Notes: a model not told the origin generated them from the letters alone. A stretch of 64,000 nt of DNA from Streptomyces bungoensis (GCF_001514215.1 NZ_KQ948855.1:92765-156764), one strand, 5' to 3'. Positions 42,845 to 52,748 are shown, numbered from the stretch's first letter. Program-made: numbers and translations.

Positions 42845-43519
42845 TCAGCCAAGGGCCGGGGCGAACACGGGCTGGGTGAGAGCCTTCTGCTCCTGCATGC
42901 GGGTCAGCCGCAGGACGAGGCGGATCGCCAGGGCGGCGGCGACGATGTCGACGGCGTCCGCGGCCATCACCTGCTGCGCCGCGGCACGGAAGCCGGCGGC
43001 GGTGTGCGCCGAGTCGTAGAGGTCCGTCATGAGCCGGCCCACGTTGATGGAGACGAGCCACAGGGCCCACCACAGGTTGATCAGCCCGTGGCGAGGGCGC
43101 GCGCCGGCGGGGACACTGGCGTCCCACACGTCCAGGATCACCCGGCGCGGGTACCAGAGGTTGGCGAGGGGCACGACCCATCCGGCGATCACCCACGCGC
43201 GCGCCTTGCTGTGCCCGTCCGGGTCGAACACCTCGGCGTTGACCCGCACCCGGTAGAGCCAGAGCACGAACACCACCCCGCAGCCCAGCAGCGCCAGCGA
43301 CTGGAACCCGCCGGCCACCGAGTGCACGAGGTCGGCGCGGTGGGCGCGCGGGGACAGGCGCCCGCCGAGGGCGCCGGCGCCCGCCGCGAGGTCGCCGGCG
43401 GCGCGGTGGACCTCGGTACCGGCCCAGAGGTCGAGCAGGTCCGTGACGGCGACCAGCCCCAGGGCCGCGACGGCGACCCGGCCGAGCACGTGTGGTGAGC
43501 GCAAGCGTGTACTGGGCAT
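42845..43519 (-). CDS. DUF4328-type membrane protein
   Basis: This 224-residue membrane protein has about five hydrophobic segments (around 12-30, 70-90, 110-128, 148-165 and 185-205). VLWLYRVRVNAEVFDPDGHS, WVVPLANLWYPRRVILDVW and LINLWWALWLVSINVGR are characteristic of the DUF4328 family. Function unknown. The ATG at 43519 fits; the open frame further upstream lies inside the hexosaminidase gene. Confidence 0.85.
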   Translation of the reverse strand: MPSTRLRSPHVLGRVAVAALGLVAVTDLLDLWAGTEVHRAAGDLAAGAGALGGRLSPRAHRADLVHSVAGGFQSLALLGCGVVFVLWLYRVRVNAEVFDPDGHSKARAWVIAGWVVPLANLWYPRRVILDVWDASVPAGARPRHGLINLWWALWLVSINVGRLMTDLYDSAHTAAGFRAAAQQVMAADAVDIVAAALAIRLVLRLTRMQEQKALTQPVFAPALG

Positions 43520-43581
43520 GACAGTCCCCCGGGTCCCCGTGTGAGGTGGCGCACGCGGACGATACCGCGCCCCGCGGGAGG

Positions 43582-45237
43582 TCAGCCCAGCCGGTCCGCC
43601 AGCGCCCTGAACTCGCTCCACGACAGCGCCGGCGCGCCCGGGTCCCACAGCTTCTGCACGGTGGCCCGCAGCGGCATCCGGATGCCCGCGGCGACCTGGG
43701 CCTCGGTCTGCGCGTTCGGGAAGTCGCTCCACACCGCGAAGGAGCCGCCGGGGATCTGCGCGTCGTAGCGTGCCGGCACGGAGGTCGTGCCGCGCAGCAC
43801 GCGCGGGTTCCACCGCTCGTAGATCCGCTGTCCCGTCGGGTACACGAAGGTCTGCGGCTGCCCGAGCACGTAGTACAGGAACTCGTCGTTGTAGTTGAGC
43901 ACCTTCCGTCCCGCGCTCAGGTACTCGACCGGCTGCCGGGCGCCGATCTCCTTGCCGGTCCAGTAGGCGACCTGGAGGTCCTTGGCGGGCTGCACGGAGG
44001 TGCCGCGGAAGAAGCCGTCGTTCCACGCCCGCAAGGCCCTGCCGTGGGCGCGGACGGTGGCGGCGCGGTCGTTCAGCCAGCCGGTGGCGAGGTCGGCGAC
44101 GGTCCCGCCGGAGCCGTACCTCTGCCGGGCGGCGGCCGCGAGCTGCGGGTAGGAGGCCTCGGGGTTCGCCACGGTGAGCGCCTGGTACTCGTCGCCGCCG
44201 AGGTGCCACTGGCCGCCCGTGAAGAGCCCCGCGTACTCGTTCAGCAGGTCGTCGAGCAGCTTGGCGGAGGCGGCCTTGGAGATGTCGATCGCGCCGCGCG
44301 TGGGGGTCCCGCTCGCGTTGCGCAGCTGCAGGTCGGGGTGGGCGGCGAGGACCGCGCCCAGGTGGCCGGGCGAGTCGATCTCGGGCACGACGGTGATGTG
44401 CCGGCTCGCCGCGAGGGCCACGATCTGCTTGACCTGCGCCTTGGTCAGGTGGTCCTTGGAGACGATCTCGGGGTGGCTGGTGGACTCGATCCGGAAGGCC
44501 TGGTCGTCGGAGAAGTGCAGCCCCAGCTCGTTGAACTTCAGGTCCCCCAGCTCGCGTATCCGGTCCTCGATCCAGGAGGCGCTGTACGGCTTGCGGGCGA
44601 TGTCCAGGTTGAAGCCGCGCACGGGCTTGGCGGGCTGGTCGCGCACGACGCCCTCCGGGGCCGTGCCGCCGCCGCGGACCTCCTGCTTCAGGGTCCGGGT
44701 GCCGTAGAACACCCCCGTGTCGGCCGGCCCGCCGATGTCCACGCGCCCGCCGCGGACCGTCATGGTGTACGACTCCGGGCCCCCGCTGCCGCCCAGTGCC
44801 AGCCGCACGTCCCCGGCCCGTGCGTCGCCCCGCTGCCCCGCGTACGTCAGGCCCAGCTCACCGGCAGTCAGCCGGCCCTCGTCGGCCAGCCGGGGGTCGC
44901 TCACCACGACCCGCCCGCCCGGCCGCGGGCGCCAGCCCGGACCGCGCTCCGGGGTGTGGGAGCGCACCGCGGGAATGGTGCGCGGCGCCCGCGAGAGCGG
45001 ATAGCTCCGGCTCGGGCTGGGGGTGCTCGGGGCGGCGGCCCGGCCGGACGCCGGGCGGGACGCCCCGCCCGGCGACGACGCCGCAGCGCTCCCCGCCGGT
45101 CCCGGCCCGCCGCCGTCCGCCGAGGCCCACACGCCGACGCCCACGGCGAGCGCGACGGTCCCCGCGAACGCGGTGGCGACCACCGCCCGCTTCCGCCTCA
45201 GGTGCTGCGCCGAGGCCCGGCGCCTGTGCTGGATCAC
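43582..45237 (-). CDS. family 20 glycoside hydrolase (beta-N-acetylhexosaminidase)
   Basis: This 551-residue exported enzyme has a basic N-terminus with a signal/anchor helix (about residues 15-35), a Ser/Pro linker and a GH20b beta-domain (about 95-215). The GH20 catalytic barrel (about 218-545) carries GLHFSDDQAFRIES, VPEIDSPGHLGA and HLGGDEY, the last with the catalytic Asp-Glu pair of substrate-assisted catalysis. It would release N-acetylglucosamine from chitin or peptidoglycan fragments. I chose the GTG at 45237, giving a normal signal segment. Divergent from the UraD-like gene. Confidence 0.93.
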   Translation of the reverse strand: MIQHRRRASAQHLRRKRAVVATAFAGTVALAVGVGVWASADGGGPGPAGSAAASSPGGASRPASGRAAAPSTPSPSRSYPLSRAPRTIPAVRSHTPERGPGWRPRPGGRVVVSDPRLADEGRLTAGELGLTYAGQRGDARAGDVRLALGGSGGPESYTMTVRGGRVDIGGPADTGVFYGTRTLKQEVRGGGTAPEGVVRDQPAKPVRGFNLDIARKPYSASWIEDRIRELGDLKFNELGLHFSDDQAFRIESTSHPEIVSKDHLTKAQVKQIVALAASRHITVVPEIDSPGHLGAVLAAHPDLQLRNASGTPTRGAIDISKAASAKLLDDLLNEYAGLFTGGQWHLGGDEYQALTVANPEASYPQLAAAARQRYGSGGTVADLATGWLNDRAATVRAHGRALRAWNDGFFRGTSVQPAKDLQVAYWTGKEIGARQPVEYLSAGRKVLNYNDEFLYYVLGQPQTFVYPTGQRIYERWNPRVLRGTTSVPARYDAQIPGGSFAVWSDFPNAQTEAQVAAGIRMPLRATVQKLWDPGAPALSWSEFRALADRLG

Positions 45238-45332
45238 CCCGCCAACGTACGTCCGATCGGCGGTTCGCCCGTCACCGAGGTGTTCGCAAACTCTCCCGTT
45301 CGAGTGAAATTCGCGCATCCGTCGGACACGCA

Positions 45333-45974
45333 GTGACCACTCTCGATAACGTGACGACACACTTTTCACAGGACCCCCTGCCACATCCCCCTGACACACC
45401 GCATGTGACGCGAGGACCCACGCTGCCCGCCCATCGTCTGCCCTGCCTCCCCAAGCCGCTGGACGCCTTCAACGTCGCCCCCGCCGACGAGGCGGACGCG
45501 CTCCTCCGGCGTTGCCTGCGCAATCCGCGCTGGTCCCGCCGGGTCACCGCACACCGCCCCTACCCGGACCTCGAGTCCCTGCTGGCGGCGGCGGACGAGG
45601 CGGCGTACGACCTGTCGGCCGCCGAGATGGCCGAGGCCCTGGCGGGCGAGCCGCTGCCGGAGCTGCCCGCGGACACCTACTCGGCGGCCCACATGGCCCT
45701 GAGCGCCGCCCACGCGGCCTACGAGTCCCGATTCGGACACACGTTCGTCATCTACCTCGGCGACACGCCGCCGAACGAGTCCCTCGACCGCGTCCTCGAG
45801 GCCATCCGGTCACGATTGGCGAACGATCCGGAGGAGGAGCGGGTGACGGCGGCGGAGGAACTCCGGCGCCTGGCGCGCAGCAGGCTGGAGGCGCACCTGA
45901 GGGGCTCGGGGCCGTGCGGGTCCGCCGCTGCGCGGGGCGCGACCAGCCACAACGCGACCACACCCGGCGCATAA
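45333..45974 (+). CDS. OHCU-decarboxylase (UraD)-fold protein lacking catalytic residues
   Basis: This 213-residue protein has a 45-residue Pro/His-rich N-terminus (a GTG at 45405 would remove part). The UraD-like helical domain runs from about FNVAPADEADALLRRCLRNP to the DPEEERVTAAEELRRLARSRLE end, with AYESRFGHTFVIYLGD at its centre. UraD normally carries a catalytic His in AHPR(I/L)G and a Glu in an EQ motif before this; here the corresponding stretches read AGEPLPEL and DTYSAAHMAL. It is therefore probably not an active uricolytic decarboxylase. No other purine-degradation genes are adjacent. Confidence 0.82.
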   Translation: MTTLDNVTTHFSQDPLPHPPDTPHVTRGPTLPAHRLPCLPKPLDAFNVAPADEADALLRRCLRNPRWSRRVTAHRPYPDLESLLAAADEAAYDLSAAEMAEALAGEPLPELPADTYSAAHMALSAAHAAYESRFGHTFVIYLGDTPPNESLDRVLEAIRSRLANDPEEERVTAAEELRRLARSRLEAHLRGSGPCGSAAARGATSHNATTPGA

Positions 45975-46163
45975 CCGGCCACATCCGCCGCAATCCGTCC
46001 CATTAGGCCACCCGCGTGCCACTTTGATCACACAAGTAGGCCCCCCGTAAGCCTCACCCGACCGCACGGATACGATGCATAGGGCCGGTGGACCGTACCC
46101 GGCCGGGCCCGACCGACAGTGAAGCCGGCGCGGCCCTAGTCCCCGCTCCCGGAGGGTTCTTCC

Positions 46164-46544
46164 GTGCCGGCTGGAACGCTGTACCGCGGCCGGGAAGGAA
46201 TGTGGTCCTGGGTGGCTCACCGAGTCACCGGCGTCCTCATCTTCTTCTTCCTGTTCGTCCACGTCCTGGACACCGCACTCGTGCGTGTCTCCCCCGAGGC
46301 CTACGACAAGGTCGTGGCCACGTACAAGACCCCGATCGTCGCGCTGCTGGAGTACGGCCTCGTCGCCGCCATCCTCTTCCACGCGCTCAACGGCCTGCGC
46401 GTCATCGCCGTCGACTTCTGGTCCAAGGGCCCGCGCTACCAGAAGCAGATGTTCTGGACCGTGATGGGTGTCTGGGTCGTCCTGATGGCCGGAGCGCTCT
46501 ACCCGGTCCTCGGCCACGCCTTCCGTGTCGTCTTTGGGAGCTGA
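46164..46544 (+). CDS. sdhC: succinate dehydrogenase cytochrome b556 subunit
   Basis: This 126-residue membrane anchor of complex II has three transmembrane helices. GMWSWVAHRVTGVLIFFFLF (about residues 12-31) contains the Ser/Arg quinone-site region, and the HALNGLRVI segment (about 75) contains the heme-ligand His. The GTG start has GGAGGG at 7 bases. First gene of sdhCDAB; sdhD follows after 7 bases. Confidence 0.96.
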   Translation: MPAGTLYRGREGMWSWVAHRVTGVLIFFFLFVHVLDTALVRVSPEAYDKVVATYKTPIVALLEYGLVAAILFHALNGLRVIAVDFWSKGPRYQKQMFWTVMGVWVVLMAGALYPVLGHAFRVVFGS

Positions 46545-46551
46545 CGCCGCC

Positions 46552-47034
46552 ATGTCCACGACTGAAACCACCGCGTCCGGAGTGGGCCCCGTCGAGGGCG
46601 CTCCGGTCCACTCCGTCGACAACCCGGCCCCGCTGATCGAGGCGCCGCGCAAGCGGACCAAGAAGTCCCCCAAGTCGACCCGGGGCAACTTCGAGCTGGC
46701 GGCCTGGCTGTTCATGCGCCTGTCCGGCATCGTGCTGGTGATCCTGGTCATCGGCCACCTGCTGATCCAGCTCGTGCTGGACGGCGGTGTCTCCAAGATC
46801 GGCTTCGCCTTCGTGGCGGGCCGCTGGGCGTCCCCCTGGTGGCAGGTCTGGGACCTGCTGATGCTCTGGCTCGCCATGCTGCACGGCGCCAACGGCCTGC
46901 GCACGGTCATCAACGACTACGCGGAGCGTCCCGCCTCCCGCATGTGGCTGAAGGCCCTGCTGTACACCGCCACGGTGTGGACCATCCTGCTGGGCACGCT
47001 GGTGATCTTCACCTTCGACCCGAACATCCGCTAG
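46552..47034 (+). CDS. sdhD: succinate dehydrogenase hydrophobic membrane anchor subunit
   Basis: This 160-residue second membrane anchor of complex II has a 45-residue Pro/Lys-rich leader followed by three helices. [20 protein letters not shown] and [19 protein letters not shown] are conserved, with the heme/quinone-contact His and the ND-Y motif. It lies between sdhC and sdhA (19 bases). Confidence 0.95.
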   Translation: MSTTETTASGVGPVEGAPVHSVDNPAPLIEAPRKRTKKSPKSTRGNFELAAWLFMRLSGIVLVILVIGHLLIQLVLDGGVSKIGFAFVAGRWASPWWQVWDLLMLWLAMLHGANGLRTVINDYAERPASRMWLKALLYTATVWTILLGTLVIFTFDPNIR

Positions 47035-47053
47035 GCACGGGGCTGCGAGAATC

Positions 47054-48808
47054 ATGAAGATCCACAAGTACGACACCGTCATCGTCGGCGCCGGCGGCGC
47101 GGGCATGCGCGCCGCCATCGAGGCGACGAAGCGCAGCCGCACCGCCGTGCTGACCAAGCTCTACCCCACCCGCTCCCACACGGGCGCCGCGCAGGGCGGC
47201 ATGGCCGCCGCGCTGGCCAACGTGGAGGAGGACAACTGGGAGTGGCACACCTTCGACACGGTCAAGGGCGGTGACTACCTGGTCGACCAGGACGCCGCCG
47301 AGATCCTGGCGAAGGAGGCCATCGACGCCGTCCTCGACCTGGAGAAGATGGGCCTGCCGTTCAACCGGACCCCGGACGGCACCATCGACCAGCGCCGCTT
47401 CGGCGGCCACTCCCGCAACCACGGCGAGGCCCCGGTCCGCCGGTCCTGCTACGCCGCGGACCGCACCGGTCACATGATCCTCCAGACGCTGTACCAGAAC
47501 TGCGTCAAGGAGGGCGTTGAGTTCTTCAACGAGTTCTACGTCCTGGACCAGCTGATGACCGAGGTCGACGGCGTCAGGAAGTCGGCCGGTGTCGTCGCCT
47601 ACGAGCTGGCGACCGGCGAGATCCACGTCTTCCAGGCGAAGGCCGTCATCTACGCCTCCGGCGGCACGGGCAAGTTCTTCAAGGTGACCTCCAACGCGCA
47701 CACCCTCACCGGTGACGGCCAGGCCGCCGTCTACCGCCGGGGCCTGCCGCTGGAGGACATGGAGTTCTTCCAGTTCCACCCGACCGGCATCTGGCGCATG
47801 GGCATCCTGCTCACCGAGGGCGCCCGCGGTGAGGGCGGCATCCTGCGCAACAAGGACGGCGAGCGCTTCATGGAGAAGTACGCTCCCGTCATGAAGGACC
47901 TGGCGTCCCGCGACGTCGTGTCCCGGTCCATCTACACGGAGATCCGCGAGGGCCGCGGCTGCGGTCCCGAGGGCGACCACGTCTACCTGGACCTCACCCA
48001 CCTGCCGCCGGAGCAGCTGGACGCCAAGCTGCCGGACATCACCGAGTTCGCGCGCACCTACCTCGGCATCGAGCCCTACACGGACCCGATCCCGATCCAG
48101 CCGACCGCGCACTACGCGATGGGCGGCATCCCCACCAACGTCGAGGGTGAGGTCCTGGCGGACAACACCACCGTCGTCCCGGGTCTGTACGCGGCCGGCG
48201 AGGTCGCCTGCGTGTCGGTGCACGGCGCCAACCGCCTGGGCACCAACTCGCTGCTGGACATCAACGTCTTCGGCCGCCGCGCGGGCATCGCCGCCGCCGA
48301 GTACTCCCACAAGGCCGACTTCGTCGAGCTGCCGGAGAACCCGGAGTCGTTCGTCGTCGAGCAGATCGAGCGGCTGCGCAACTCCACCGGCAACGAGCGG
48401 GTGGCGACCCTGCGGCGCGAGCTGCAGGAGACCATGGACGCCAACGTCATGGTGTTCCGCACCGAGCAGACGATCAAGACGGCGGTCGAGAAGATCGCCG
48501 AGCTGCGCGAGCGGTACAAGAACGTGGCGATCCAGGACAAGGGCAAGCGGTTCAACACGGACCTCCTCGAGGCCATCGAGCTGGGCAACCTGCTCGACCT
48601 GGCCGAGGTCATGGCCGTCTCGGCCCTGGCCCGCAAGGAGTCCCGCGGCGGTCACTACCGCGAGGACTACCCGAACCGCGACGACGTCAACTTCATGCGG
48701 CACACCATGGCGTACCGCGAGGTCGGCGCCGACGGCTCCGAAACCGTCCGTCTCGACTACAAGCCGGTCGTCCAGACCCGCTACCAGCCGATGGAGCGTA
48801 AGTACTGA
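47054..48808 (+). CDS. sdhA: succinate dehydrogenase flavoprotein subunit
   Basis: This 584-residue catalytic subunit has the FAD-binding [13 protein letters not shown] (about residues 11-23), [14 protein letters not shown] with the His expected to bind FAD covalently, the active-site stretch [18 protein letters not shown], and [10 protein letters not shown] and [10 protein letters not shown] toward the C-terminal half. It oxidises succinate to fumarate on the cytoplasmic face. The stop overlaps the sdhB start by one base. Length and motifs are canonical for the actinobacterial type. Confidence 0.98.
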   Translation: MKIHKYDTVIVGAGGAGMRAAIEATKRSRTAVLTKLYPTRSHTGAAQGGMAAALANVEEDNWEWHTFDTVKGGDYLVDQDAAEILAKEAIDAVLDLEKMGLPFNRTPDGTIDQRRFGGHSRNHGEAPVRRSCYAADRTGHMILQTLYQNCVKEGVEFFNEFYVLDQLMTEVDGVRKSAGVVAYELATGEIHVFQAKAVIYASGGTGKFFKVTSNAHTLTGDGQAAVYRRGLPLEDMEFFQFHPTGIWRMGILLTEGARGEGGILRNKDGERFMEKYAPVMKDLASRDVVSRSIYTEIREGRGCGPEGDHVYLDLTHLPPEQLDAKLPDITEFARTYLGIEPYTDPIPIQPTAHYAMGGIPTNVEGEVLADNTTVVPGLYAAGEVACVSVHGANRLGTNSLLDINVFGRRAGIAAAEYSHKADFVELPENPESFVVEQIERLRNSTGNERVATLRRELQETMDANVMVFRTEQTIKTAVEKIAELRERYKNVAIQDKGKRFNTDLLEAIELGNLLDLAEVMAVSALARKESRGGHYREDYPNRDDVNFMRHTMAYREVGADGSETVRLDYKPVVQTRYQPMERKY

Positions 48809-49587
48809 TGGCTACCCCCGTTCTGGACAAGGAAGAGGCGGCCGGCAAGCCCGAGCCCGGTTTCGCCGACTCCCCCTACATCACGGTCACCTTCCGGATC
48901 CGCCGGTTCAACCCGGAGGTCTCGGCGGAGGCCACCTGGGAAGACTTCCAGCTGGAGATCGACCCCAAGGAGCGCGTCCTCGACGGCCTCCACAAGATCA
49001 AGTGGGACGTCGACGGCACCCTGACCTTCCGCCGCTCCTGCGCCCACGGCATCTGCGGCTCCGACGCCATGCGGATCAACGGCAGGAACCGCCTGGCGTG
49101 CAAGACGCTGATCAAGGACATCAACCCCGAGAAGCCGATCACGGTCGAGCCCATCAAGGGCCTCACGGTCCTGAAGGACCTGGTCGTGGACATGGAGCCG
49201 TTCTTCCAGGCGTACCGGGACGTCATGCCGTTCCTGGTCACCAAGGACACCAACGAGCCGACCCGCGAGCGGCTGCAGTCCGCCGCGGACCGCGAGCGCT
49301 TCGACGACACCACCAAGTGCATCCTGTGTGCCGCGTGCACGTCGTCCTGCCCGGTGTTCTGGAACGACGGCCAGTACTTCGGCCCGGCCGCGATCGTGAA
49401 CGCCCACCGCTTCATCTTCGACAGCCGTGACGAGGCGGGCGAGCAGCGCCTGGAGATCCTCAACGACCGCGACGGCGTGTGGCGCTGCCGCACGACCTTC
49501 AACTGCACGGACGCCTGCCCGCGCGGTATCGAGGTCACGAAGGCGATCCAGGAGGTCAAGCGGGCGCTGATCACGCGCCGCTACTGA
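48808..49587 (+). CDS. sdhB: succinate dehydrogenase iron-sulfur subunit
   Basis: This 259-residue electron-transfer subunit has an N-terminal ferredoxin domain with [2Fe-2S] ligands in CAHGICGSDAMRINGRNRLAC (four Cys/Asp positions around residues 72-93). The C-terminal domain carries CILCAACTSSCP for [4Fe-4S] and CTDACPRGI contributing to [3Fe-4S]. The start overlaps sdhA. A strong terminator follows. Confidence 0.98.
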   Translation: MATPVLDKEEAAGKPEPGFADSPYITVTFRIRRFNPEVSAEATWEDFQLEIDPKERVLDGLHKIKWDVDGTLTFRRSCAHGICGSDAMRINGRNRLACKTLIKDINPEKPITVEPIKGLTVLKDLVVDMEPFFQAYRDVMPFLVTKDTNEPTRERLQSAADRERFDDTTKCILCAACTSSCPVFWNDGQYFGPAAIVNAHRFIFDSRDEAGEQRLEILNDRDGVWRCRTTFNCTDACPRGIEVTKAIQEVKRALITRRY

Positions 49588-49608
49588 GGTCCGCCGCGCC
49601 GTACCCCG

Positions 49609-49644
49609 CCGAGGGCCCCGTTCCGCACGGAACGGGGCCCTCGG
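49609..49644 (+). terminator. terminator of the sdhCDAB operon
   Basis: A perfect 16-bp stem (CCGAGGGCCCCGTTCC and complement) closes a GCAC loop, 22 bases after the sdhB stop. Confidence 0.9.
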
Positions 49645-49722
49645 GCGTGCTCCAGGGCGTTCCCGGGCCCTTCACCGGCGCGCTTGAGCCGCCCCGGCGC
49701 ACCCGCGCCCTAATGTGACGAC

Positions 49723-50133
49723 ATGTCAGACGAAGAGTCGTACGAGCTGCTCGGCTTCGACAACGTACTGCTCCCCGTCGGCGACCTCGCGGAGGCCGTC
49801 GGCTTCTACGAGCGCGCCGGGTTCACGGTCGGGTTCCGGCTGGACGAGCTCGGCATCGCGCTGCTGAAGGTCGGGGGCGAGACGCCCGGGATCCTGCTGC
49901 GGGCGGAGGAGGAGCTGGGGCACCGCAGCCCGCCCTGGCCCTCGCCGCGGGTGTGGCTGGAGGTGCCGGACGCGCGGGTGGCGGCGCGGGAGCTGGCCGC
50001 CGCCGGGATCCCGCCGCTCGACGAGGTCTCCCCCACGGCCACCGGCTGGACCGTCGAGATCGCCGATCCCTGGGGCAACGTGCTCGGCTTCACGGACTAC
50101 GCCAAGCGGCCGGAGCTGGCCCGCCGGGGCTGA
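49723..50133 (+). CDS. VOC-family (glyoxalase/bleomycin-resistance-fold) protein
   Basis: This 136-residue protein has the paired beta-alpha-beta-beta-beta modules of the vicinal oxygen chelate fold: NVLLPVGDLAEAVGFYERAG, then RVWLEVPDARVAARELAAAG and IADPWGNVLGFTDY. Metal-ligand positions are not clearly His/Glu, so binding or isomerase activity is open. It stands alone between the sdh terminator and a TetR gene, with which it may be linked (53 bases). Confidence 0.88.
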   Translation: MSDEESYELLGFDNVLLPVGDLAEAVGFYERAGFTVGFRLDELGIALLKVGGETPGILLRAEEELGHRSPPWPSPRVWLEVPDARVAARELAAAGIPPLDEVSPTATGWTVEIADPWGNVLGFTDYAKRPELARRG

Positions 50134-50186
50134 CCCCGCCCTCCTCGCGCCGGCGGGGCCCGCGGCACTCGTTAGGCTCTTGCCTC

Positions 50187-50927
50187 GTGCCCGTGAAGAA
50201 CGACGGCCCCGACGCGGCCGGCCCCCAGAGCAAGTCGGAGCAGACCCGCGCGCTGATCCTGGAGACCGCCATGCGGCTGTTCCAGGAACGTGGGTACGAC
50301 AGGACGACCATGCGGGCCATCGCCCAGGAGGCCGGGGTCTCCGTCGGCAACGCCTACTACTACTTCGCGGGCAAGGAGCACCTGATCCAGGGCTTCTACG
50401 ACCGGATCGCCGCCGAGCACCAGGTGGCGGTCCGGGAGGTCCTGGACCGGGAGACGGACCTGGAGGCGCGGCTCGCCGGGGTGCTGACCGCGTGGCTGGA
50501 CATCGCCCGGCCGTACCACGAGTTCGCCGTGCAGTTCTTCAAGAACGCCGCCGACCCCGACAGTCCGCTCAGCCCCTTCTCGCCGGAGAGCGAGCACGCC
50601 CGCGAGCAGGCCATCAGCGTGCACCGGGAGGTGCTGGCCGGCTCGAAGTCCAAGGTGGCGCCCGAGCTGCGGGAGGTGCTGCCGGAGCTGATGTGGCTGT
50701 CCCAGATGGGGCTGGTGCTGTACTGGGTGTTCGACCGGACCGAGGGCCGCGAGCGCAGCTACCGGCTCGCGCGGCGCGGCGCCCGGCTGACCGCGCGCGG
50801 TGTCGCCCTGGCCCGGTTCCGGGCGCTCAGGCCCCTGGTGCTGGAGGTCCACGAGCTGTTCACGGACTTCCTGCCCGGCATGACGAGGGCGCTGCCCGAC
50901 CCGGGGAAGCGGGCCGGCGGGACCTGA
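50187..50927 (+). CDS. TetR-family regulator
   Basis: This 246-residue TetR protein has an HTH at about residues 18-65 (RALILETAMRLFQERGYDRT, AIAQEAGVSVGNAYYYFAGK, EHLIQGFYDR) and a long helical effector domain. The GTG at 50187 gives a normal-length N-terminal arm; earlier in-frame starts lie inside the VOC gene. Target unknown, possibly itself or the neighbouring VOC gene. Confidence 0.92.
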   Translation: MPVKNDGPDAAGPQSKSEQTRALILETAMRLFQERGYDRTTMRAIAQEAGVSVGNAYYYFAGKEHLIQGFYDRIAAEHQVAVREVLDRETDLEARLAGVLTAWLDIARPYHEFAVQFFKNAADPDSPLSPFSPESEHAREQAISVHREVLAGSKSKVAPELREVLPELMWLSQMGLVLYWVFDRTEGRERSYRLARRGARLTARGVALARFRALRPLVLEVHELFTDFLPGMTRALPDPGKRAGGT

Positions 50928-50956
50928 CCGGCCGCCGGCCCGTCAGGTCCCGCCGG
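50914..50956. terminator. bidirectional terminator between TetR and SBP genes
   Basis: CCGGCGGGACCTGAC (50914-50928) and its exact complement (50942-50956) form a 15-bp stem with a 13-base GC loop. The stem includes the TetR stop codon and ends 14 bases from the convergent stop. Confidence 0.8.
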
Positions 50957-50970
50957 TCGGATACGGTCGG

Positions 50971-52530
50971 TCAGATCCAGTCCAGGCGCCACAGGCGGAA
51001 CACGCCCGTGCCGTCCGCGAGGTACTGGCCGCCGCCGACGTCCTCGGTGGTGACCACGTACTCCTTGCGCTGCCACAGCGGGATCAGCGGCACGTCGGTG
51101 GCCACGTCCCCCTGGAGGGTGCGGAAGTCGCTCGCGGCGCGGCTGCGGTCGGCGTAGCGCTGGCTGTCCTGGATGAGGTGGTCGACGACCTTGTTGCTGT
51201 AGCCGGTGCTCATGGTGGAGCCGGTGCCGACCAGCGGGGAGCCGAAGGTGTCCGGGTCCGGGTAGTCGGCCACCCAGCCGACCGCCCAGGCGTCCATCTT
51301 CCCGGCGGCCCAGCGCTTCTGGAAGTCGGTCCACTCGTAGCCGCGCACGTCCACCCTGAACAGGCCGCCCGCCTCCAGCTGCTTCTTCAGCGCCGCGGCC
51401 TCCTGCTCGCCGGCGCCGCGGTTGCGGCCGTAGCCGAGGGTGAAGCGCACGGGCAGGGTCACGCCGGCCTGGGTGAGCAGCTGACGGGCCTTGGCCGTGC
51501 TCTGCGTCGGGTAGGTGTCGAAGAAGGACGTGGTGTGGCCGGTGATGCCGGCCGGGATCAGCGAGTACAGCGGGTCGACGGTGCCCTTGTACACGGTGGC
51601 GGCGAGCTGCTCGCGGTTGACCAGCCAGGCCAGGGCGCGGCGCACGTGCACGTCGTGCAGCGGTGAGGCGGCGCGGGTGTTGAGGTAGAGGTTGCGGGTC
51701 TCGGCGCTGTCGGACTCGGTGACCCGCTTGTTCGGGTCGCTCGGGTTGAGCCCGGAGAGCAGGTCCGGGCTCAGCGTGCGGGTGGCGACGTCGACCTGCT
51801 GGGCCTTCCACGCGCTGTCGAGCTTCTCGGAGTCGGCGTAGTAGCGCAGCTCGACCGGGCGCCCGGTCTCCTTGAGGTTGCCCCGGTACGCCTTGTAGGG
51901 CGCGAGGACGGCCTGCTTGTCCTTGGTGTACGAGCTGAGCGTGTACGGGCCGGTGCCGTCGGCGCCGTCGCCGGTGCGCAGCGCGGTGGCCGGGTACCTG
52001 TCCTTGTCGACGATCGAGCCGGCGCCGGTGGCGACCTTCTGCGGGAAGGTGGCGTCCGCGGACGACAGGTGGAAGGTCACCGTCGTGGCGTTGTCGGCGG
52101 TCACCGAGGCCAGGGTGGACAGCAGCGACGCCGGGCCGACCTCGGAGTTGATCTTCTTGACCCGGTCGAAGGAGAACTTCACGTCCTCGGCGGTCATCTT
52201 GCGCCCGCTCGGGAACGTGATGTCGTCGCGCAGCCGGCAGCGGTACGTGCGCAGGTCCGTGCCCTCGAAGGCGCAGCTCCGAGCCGCGTCCGGGACCGGG
52301 TCGACACCGCCCGGCTCGAAGGTGAGCAGTGTCTGGAACACGTTGCTGAACAGGGCCCACGAGCCGGCGTCGTACGCGCCGGCCGGGTCCAGTGAGGTGA
52401 CGGCGTCCGTCGTACCGACCGTGATGGTCCTGTTCTTGTCGTCCTGCGACGGCAGCAACTGCCAGGCGCCGACGCCGACGACGGCGACTACGAGCAGCGT
52501 CACGAGAATGCGCATGCGAACAGATCGCAT
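50971..52530 (-). CDS. ABC-type peptide-binding protein (SBP family 5)
   Basis: This 519-residue extracytoplasmic protein has an N-terminal membrane helix (about residues 6-24) and no lipobox cysteine, so it is probably anchored by an uncleaved helix or a signal peptide. The SBP_bac_5 domain covers the rest: TVGTTDAVTSLDPAGAYD, the YRCRLRDDITFPSGRKMTAE segment, AEDVKFSFDRV, and WVADYPDPDTFGSPL in the C-terminal lobe. It resembles oligopeptide/nickel-type binding proteins. No permease or ATPase genes are adjacent, so its transporter is elsewhere. Confidence 0.92.
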   Translation of the reverse strand: MRSVRMRILVTLLVVAVVGVGAWQLLPSQDDKNRTITVGTTDAVTSLDPAGAYDAGSWALFSNVFQTLLTFEPGGVDPVPDAARSCAFEGTDLRTYRCRLRDDITFPSGRKMTAEDVKFSFDRVKKINSEVGPASLLSTLASVTADNATTVTFHLSSADATFPQKVATGAGSIVDKDRYPATALRTGDGADGTGPYTLSSYTKDKQAVLAPYKAYRGNLKETGRPVELRYYADSEKLDSAWKAQQVDVATRTLSPDLLSGLNPSDPNKRVTESDSAETRNLYLNTRAASPLHDVHVRRALAWLVNREQLAATVYKGTVDPLYSLIPAGITGHTTSFFDTYPTQSTAKARQLLTQAGVTLPVRFTLGYGRNRGAGEQEAAALKKQLEAGGLFRVDVRGYEWTDFQKRWAAGKMDAWAVGWVADYPDPDTFGSPLVGTGSTMSTGYSNKVVDHLIQDSQRYADRSRAASDFRTLQGDVATDVPLIPLWQRKEYVVTTEDVGGGQYLADGTGVFRLWRLDWI

Positions 52531-52748
52531 GGTGGTGCCCTCCCCAGGCCCGCCAAGGCCCTACCCCTGGCACAGCACAAAAAGCGCCACCCCCCTTGGT
52601 GGCAGCGGCTTACCTAATCACACCGGTTTCAGCCCAGGGAAGAGCGATCCGACCCGAATGGGCAAGAACTTACCGAGCCGTTGTTTTCGGAGGGTTTCAC
52701 AAGCCCTTCACGGGGGCATCGGGCCGCCCTCACCGGGGCTCGGCGGGC

